Assembly: GCA_016789785.1 (NCBI GenBank)
Contig: JAEUQE010000160.1
Coordinates: forward strand, 1 to 21,354
DNA length: 21,354 bases
Direction of reading: 5' to 3'
Source: Bryobacterales bacterium
GTDB lineage: Bacteria > Acidobacteriota > Terriglobia > Bryobacterales > Bryobacteraceae
Shown here: positions 17,226 through 21,354 of the stretch, one piece after another
How positions within the stretch are numbered: the stretch's first letter is position 1
Layout of the letters: every line of letters starts with the position of its first letter
Notes under the pieces: model-generated
The model's input: only the letters and a program-made list of their open reading frames with translations
Databases searched by the model: none
Told to the model about the DNA's origin: nothing
Program-made: the position numbers and the translations under genes

Positions 17226-19745
17226 GTGCCCACCCAGCCCCGCTTCGGAACCGCCTGGATTGTGTGCCGGCTGGCGTGGCGCGATCTGCGGTTTGCACGC
17301 CGGCGTCTGATGGCGGCGATTCTCGCCATGGCGGCGGGTGTGGCGGCAATGAGCAGTGTGCAGGGCGTCAGCGCCCGAATGCGGCGGATGATCGCTGGAG
17401 ATATCCGGCAGTGGATCGGGGCCGATGTTACTGTAAGTTTCGCGGAGCCACTTAGTGAGGAAGAAGAACGGGTTATCGAAGGACTGAAGGGGCAAGGCGT
17501 TCGTTCGACGGTGGTCATCGACACGCACGCCATGATCTCCTCCGGGCAAGCGCCTGCCGTGGTGCCCGCGACTCTAAAACTGGTGGATCCGGCCACTTAT
17601 CCGCTGTACGGTGAGTTTATCCTGAAACCGGCGGGAAGTCTCGCAATGCATCTGCGCGAGGGCTGGGTGGTCGTGTCAGAGAACTTACTGGAGAGGCTCG
17701 GGACCGGCACCGGCGGCGCGATTCGTATGAACGGAGTAACCCTGCAGATCGCCGCTGTGATTGTGTCCGAGCCCGACCGTTTCGCGGGATATCCGAGCCC
17801 AATGTTGCGCGTACTCATGACGCCGCAAGACTATGAACGCAGCGGTGTCGGACGTATGGGCGCGACGCATCGCTTTCAGTTCCGCTTTCGCGCGGCGCCC
17901 GCCCTGGAGGCGATGGAGTTACGGCGGCGTCTGGAGACGGCGTTCCCCTACGCAGATGTTACGGACTACCGCGACCCCGAGCCGGCGGCCATCCATTCCT
18001 TAGATACGTCAGTTACTTTCCTTGGATTGGTGGCGTGGATGGCGCTGGTCTTCGGCGTGACGGGAATGGGTTTGACGGCATACCTCCATGTCCGCAGCCG
18101 AATGGAGTCGATTGCGGTGATGAAGGCGCTGGGAGGGGCGAGTGGGCGGATCGCTTCCATTTACCTCGTGCAAATTGGAGGCATCGGACTGGTGGGGTCT
18201 CTGGCGGGATGGTTGATTGGCAGAGCATTCGAGGAGGTGTTGGCCGCTACAGTGATGCGTTTGCTCGGAACCGGGATCGGCGGAGTGGCTGCGAACAGCG
18301 CGGCGTTGCAGACCATCGGCGCTGGTGTTGCGGCGGCGATCCTCGTGCCGGCGGGACCGCTGTGGATGGTGACGAACATTAGGCCGCTGGCCTTGCTGCG
18401 GCGCGACTATCAGGTTCGGCCAGTGCCCTGGACGCTGACCGCCGGCGCACCGTTGGCGGGCTTGGGTCTGTTGGCGATGTGCTTGATGAAGCCTTCGGCG
18501 GTGACCGCCGGGTTCCTCTTAGGCGTTCTTGTAACGCTTGTATTGGTCGCTGGGATGGTGCGGGGAGGGCTGCGGTCAGCGCCGGCGTGCGTGTGGGCGC
18601 TGTCGGCGCGCGTGGGGCGGAAGGGGACCTGGCTGCGAGCCATGGGGTACGGTGCGCGAAGTCTCATGCGTCCCGCGACAAGCGCACCGCAGATGGGACT
18701 CGCCATCGCAGCCGGCACTTTCATCATGACTGCGTCGTGGGTGGGCCAGGCTGCGTTGAGCGAGCATGTCACTGCGTCCCTACCCGGCCCTGGCGCGGAC
18801 TTCTTCGTCATCGGCGCCACGAACAGCGGGCTGATGGAGATGAAGAAATTCGTCGACTCGCACTCCGCTGCGGAGCCACCCATGGAGGTCCTGCCTCTGG
18901 TGTGGATGCGGCTGGCGAGGGTGAACGGCAACGAGGTTCTGAAGGAAACCCCGCGCATGTGGTTCAGCACGTGTCTCGATTCGCAACCGGAGCCACTGGA
19001 AAAGGGCCGTTGGGTGCGCGCGGGGCAGACGCCAGCGGAGGTGGTGATCTCAAGCATGGCTGCGAACACCATGCGCGCCGCAATAGACTCGCTGCTCGAA
19101 TTCAACGTGCGAGGTGCGAAGTTGACAGCTCGCGTGGTTGGAATCCGCCGCCTCGATCGCGTGATGGACTCATCCTATGCCGTGACCTTCGCTTGTGATG
19201 CGTTTGGCAATCTGCGTCAGGTTTACCACGGGGGCGTGCGCGCGCTTGCGGGTAGAGAGGAGCATTTGCTGCGCGACGTGATGCGCGAGTTCCCGGCGGC
19301 AGCCATCGTGCGGCGCGCTGAATTCCGCGGCATGGTGTACACCGCCGCGGGCCGCGCGATGGACGCAGTGCGTTTCCTGGCGGCGCTGGTGCTGATCACC
19401 GGCGTTCTGCTTTTGATGGTGCTGATCGGCGCAACCCGCGCATACCGGGCGCGAGAGATCGCGACCTGGAAGATGCTCGGCGCTGATGGGCGATGGATGG
19501 CTGCGGAGATGGCGGGCGAATTCGGAACGTTGGGTGCGGTCAGCGGATTCGCGGGAGGCGTATCCGGGTGTGTGTTCGCGAGTCTGCTGGTAAGTGTACT
19601 GCTCGCGAAAGCCGTGGTCGAGTTTTCGGTCCTGGCGGTAGTTGCGGCGGCGCTGGGCGGCGCGTTGTTGTCGATCGCGGCGGGAGGGATCTCGACAAGG
19701 CGCATGCGGTCCGCGAGACCGCTGGCGATCCTGCGCGAGGAGTGA
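17226..19745 (+). CDS. ABC transporter permease with two FtsX/MacB-type domains
   Basis: An 839-residue inner-membrane protein. Layout: a cytoplasmic WRDLRFARRR stretch, a first membrane segment (about residues 28-45), a periplasmic domain (about 50-260), an FtsX permease core with three membrane segments (265-385) containing the family phrase MKALGGASGRIASIYLVQ, a central membrane pair (405-445), a second periplasmic domain (about 490-710), and a second FtsX core (about 715-825) with the matching phrase WKMLGADGRWMAAEMAGE, ending RPLAILREE. This is the ABC3/YbbP-like architecture of permeases that move lipids, lipoproteins or peptides with an ATPase partner. The GTG start is chosen because the conserved LAWRDLR stretch must be included. 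No ATPase gene is next to it, and its divergent neighbour is unrelated; substrate unknown. Confidence 0.85.
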   Translation: MPTQPRFGTAWIVCRLAWRDLRFARRRLMAAILAMAAGVAAMSSVQGVSARMRRMIAGDIRQWIGADVTVSFAEPLSEEEERVIEGLKGQGVRSTVVIDTHAMISSGQAPAVVPATLKLVDPATYPLYGEFILKPAGSLAMHLREGWVVVSENLLERLGTGTGGAIRMNGVTLQIAAVIVSEPDRFAGYPSPMLRVLMTPQDYERSGVGRMGATHRFQFRFRAAPALEAMELRRRLETAFPYADVTDYRDPEPAAIHSLDTSVTFLGLVAWMALVFGVTGMGLTAYLHVRSRMESIAVMKALGGASGRIASIYLVQIGGIGLVGSLAGWLIGRAFEEVLAATVMRLLGTGIGGVAANSAALQTIGAGVAAAILVPAGPLWMVTNIRPLALLRRDYQVRPVPWTLTAGAPLAGLGLLAMCLMKPSAVTAGFLLGVLVTLVLVAGMVRGGLRSAPACVWALSARVGRKGTWLRAMGYGARSLMRPATSAPQMGLAIAAGTFIMTASWVGQAALSEHVTASLPGPGADFFVIGATNSGLMEMKKFVDSHSAAEPPMEVLPLVWMRLARVNGNEVLKETPRMWFSTCLDSQPEPLEKGRWVRAGQTPAEVVISSMAANTMRAAIDSLLEFNVRGAKLTARVVGIRRLDRVMDSSYAVTFACDAFGNLRQVYHGGVRALAGREEHLLRDVMREFPAAAIVRRAEFRGMVYTAAGRAMDAVRFLAALVLITGVLLLMVLIGATRAYRAREIATWKMLGADGRWMAAEMAGEFGTLGAVSGFAGGVSGCVFASLLVSVLLAKAVVEFSVLAVVAAALGGALLSIAAGGISTRRMRSARPLAILREE

Positions 19746-19806
19746 AACGCAAGGTGATGGATGAACATGGACCAGTGCGAACGACACACAGGAGCCGCAT
19801 TGTCTC

Positions 19807-20324
19807 ATGGGACACAGGCCACACCTCAGCCGGCGCGAACTGGTTGCTTCGATTCCGGTGCTCACCGGGGGATCGATTCTGAGACCGATCGTCGCGCAAC
19901 GTCCGAAGATTGGACACGGCATCATCCGGGGCAGCATTAGCGATGCGGCGACGGGGAAGCCGGTTGCGGCGAAGGTTCGTGTGGCCGGCACGGCCGATGG
20001 CCGGGCCTACTTCCCGGAGAAGGCCATCCGCCATGCCGAAGAAGACGGGTCCGGATGTGCGGCATTACTTCTACGCGCGCGGGCCATACGAGATCGCCGT
20101 ACCGCCGCTCCGGTTCCGCATCGAAGTGGTTCGCGGAATCACGCATGAGCCGGAAGTACAGTTCAGCGAAGTGGGCACGGGGGTGACGCATGTCCACGAC
20201 TTCGCCATGCGCGGGTGAAAGGATTGGCCCTTGGGCTGGTACGGCGGCAACACACATACGCACTATCACATCGAGATCGATGAGGACCCGAACGCGAAAC
20301 AGCGCTCCCGACCGCGTGGACGTT
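19807..20324 (+). pseudogene. Decayed Tat-exported metallohydrolase (CehA/McbA-like), N-terminal part
   Basis: An ATG at 19807 with an AGGAG box (19790-19794) opens a twin-arginine-like signal (SRRELVAS plus hydrophobic stretch), followed by a carboxypeptidase-regulatory-like segment (IRGSISDAATGKPVAAKVRV, AYFPEKAIR). The coherent sequence then changes frame near 20030 (MPKKTGPDVRHYFYARGPYEIAVPP...GVTHVHDF) and again after 20215, where GWYGGNTHTHYHIEIDED (20234-20290) carries the HxH metal-binding motif of PHP-type hydrolases. The rest of the catalytic domain is absent. Two frameshifts and a 3' deletion make this a clear pseudogene. It begins 61 bp after the ABC permease on the same strand. 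Confidence 0.65.
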
Positions 20325-20336
20325 ATGTTTGAAACG

Positions 20337-20631
20337 ATGGCCACCGTGACCGAGATCGGTAGCCTGATTTCCCGACGCCCCGAGATCCTCGGCGGCACCC
20401 GGGCATTGCCGGGACGGGTGTATCTGTTCGCCGGATCGCTGTCTGGCATGACATGGGCCTGATCCCGGAAGAGATCGCAAGGAAGTTCGGTCACCTCTCA
20501 CTGGCGCAGGTTCATGCTGCCGTCGCTTACTACTACTCCACCAAGACCGAAACGATACAGATCTCGATGCCGAAGGACGCGAGGTGGAGGCGCTCGAACA
20601 GCAGCATCGTGGCGATCGCCAGTGGACCTAA
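20337..20631 (+). pseudogene. Frameshifted DUF433-type antitoxin gene
   Basis: Reading across three frames gives MATVTEIGSLISRRPEILGG, then TGVSVRRIAVWHDMGLIPEE with IARKFGHLSLAQVHAAVAYYY, then TDLDAEGREVEALEQQHRG and a stop at 20629-20631. This is the full domain order of DUF433 proteins, which act as antitoxins to DUF5615 (PIN-like) toxins. Frame changes fall in the G-rich run near 20408-20416 and near 20549-20556. The stop overlaps the start of the toxin fragment that follows, the usual layout of the pair. No longer functional as written. Confidence 0.7.
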
Positions 20632-20726
20632 TCAAGATCTACACCGACGAGGACGCGATGGACAGCGATTTTGTCATCGCGCTTCGCTCTCGGGACGGAA
20701 CTGTGTTCACGCCTTTAGATTCTAGC
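20622..20726 (+). pseudogene. Truncated DUF5615 PIN-like toxin, N-terminal fragment
   Basis: A GTG at 20622 overlaps the antitoxin stop by ten bases. It opens LIKIYTDEDAMDSDFVIALRSRDGTVFTPLD, which corresponds to the family's N-terminal strand with the acidic DED motif and the following helix. After about 35 residues the expected sequence (the 'G..D..HL..A...' region) is lost, although the frame stays open to 20843 with unrelated composition. Remnant of a toxin-antitoxin module. Confidence 0.6.
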
Positions 20727-20964
20727 CCGTCAAATCTGAGAATTGGTCTCTCACAATCTTTCATTCACGTCATGCGCTCCGATGCCGTTCGTAGGGCCGA
20801 GCGATCAGGCGTCAGCGGTCAGCCATGCAGACCGGCCCTGTGACCTTTGCTTGCTTCGAGAGGATCGCCAAGTTCACTCCAGGACTTCTGATAGAGCAAT
20901 TCGGCGAGAGATTCGACACCAGTCCGCAGCGGCCCGACGAGAGGAGATTGTCCCAGGAGGATGA

Positions 20965-21354
20965 TCAAGCGGCCAGGAGATCGACGAGTTTCTGAATCGC
21001 AGCGTCGGCTTTGTGGTAGGCCACTTCGATCTTGGCAGGGGGCTTGGATTGGGAATCTGGCCGATGGTGAAACAGCGAGTTGGCCAAAGGGCCACAAACG
21101 CGCTGGTGAAATAGGACGAACATCGCCGCCACACGCTTTCCCTTTTCGGTGAGACGGTACGAATAGCGTTTGCCATCGCGCTCCAGCAGCCCATGGCCTC
21201 TCATCTTGCGCAGGTCGTACCGCAGTTGAGTCAGGTTGTAGGCATTGGTGGAGAGACCAAACGCGCTCAGGATGGCTTCATGGATCTGCTTCGTGCGCCA
21301 GCCGTTGAGTTGAGTGCCGCCGTGAAGCAGCACTTCCATCAGACGCATCATCCG
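20965..21354 (-). CDS. Uncharacterised winged-helix-like protein, C-terminal part (cut by window edge)
   Basis: At least 129 residues are visible before the TGA at 20965-20967; the frame is open to the right edge, so the N-terminus lies outside, unless an ATG near 21349-21351 is the start. The region around residues 15-70 (TKQIHEAILSAFGLSTNAYNLTQLRYDLRKMRGHGLLERDGKRYSYRLTEKG) reads as a winged helix with a recognition-helix-like LTQLRYDLRKMRGHGLL and a wing ending YRLTEKG. It is followed by FHQRVCGPLANSLFHHRPDS and a C-terminal helix (AAIQKLVDLLAA). I recall longer hypothetical proteins in soil bacteria ending this way, but I know no function. The DNA-binding role is inferred from the fold-like pattern only. 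Confidence 0.55.
   Translation of the reverse strand, partial: RMMRLMEVLLHGGTQLNGWRTKQIHEAILSAFGLSTNAYNLTQLRYDLRKMRGHGLLERDGKRYSYRLTEKGKRVAAMFVLFHQRVCGPLANSLFHHRPDSQSKPPAKIEVAYHKADAAIQKLVDLLAA

Noticed and set aside
20825..20995. Plus-strand 56-codon open frame (MQTGPVTFACFERIAKF...)
   Set aside because: Plausible composition, but no recognised family, no good ribosome-binding site, and it overlaps the end of the minus-strand wHTH gene; possibly a piece of another decayed gene.

Overview
This GC-rich window looks chromosomal and most likely comes from an Acidobacteriota of the Bryobacterales/Solibacter type. That placement is an inference. It rests on a secreted protein resembling the Solibacter-type C-terminal domain (15235-16776), a very long FG-GAP/BACON-like/S-layer-homology protein (11780-15145), a PQQ dehydrogenase with an N-terminal cytochrome domain, and several TTG/GTG starts. 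No rRNA, tRNA, CRISPR array or intact mobile element was seen.

Left part (1-7250, all minus strand): one long arsenic operon. In transcription order it holds arsR (6765-7091) behind two near-identical 20-bp palindromes, a thioredoxin-DGC fusion (6105-6752), an arsF-like thioredoxin-fold gene broken by a one-base frameshift (5630-6108), an arsG-like CcdA/DsbD-type permease (4923-5630), a small DUF2180-type zinc protein (4643-4870), arsP (3653-4630), an eight-heme membrane-anchored cytochrome c (1260-3638), the arsenite pump acr3 (147-1229), and the start of a further gene that overlaps the acr3 stop. Junctions are tight (ATGA, TGATG and TAGTG overlaps, or gaps of 12-52 bp), so the genes are probably co-transcribed. 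The set suggests handling of both inorganic and aromatic/organic arsenicals: thiol chemistry (Trx-DGC, ArsF, ArsG), export of organoarsenicals (ArsG, ArsP) and export of As(III) (Acr3). The multiheme cytochrome is the unexpected member and the best candidate for an undescribed component. Behind arsR lies a fragment of an outer-membrane porin gene.

Middle part (7640-9404, plus strand): a secreted protein of unknown function is followed by two tandem 161-residue proteins that I recognise as Tae4-like peptidoglycan amidases (type VI secretion effector family). No secretion genes and no recognisable Tai4 immunity gene are visible; the secreted protein upstream is only a positional candidate for immunity.

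Central part (9445-16776, minus strand): three secreted proteins (cytochrome c-PQQ dehydrogenase, FG-GAP/BACON/SLH protein, Solibacter-type protein) with a 0.5-kb non-coding gap containing GC-rich hairpins.

Right part (16777-21354): a BrnT-toxin remnant, a full-length two-FtsX-domain ABC permease that appears to begin leaderless, and then about 1 kb of decayed genes (Tat-exported metallohydrolase, DUF433 antitoxin, DUF5615 toxin). The window ends in the C-terminal part of an uncharacterised winged-helix-like protein on the minus strand.
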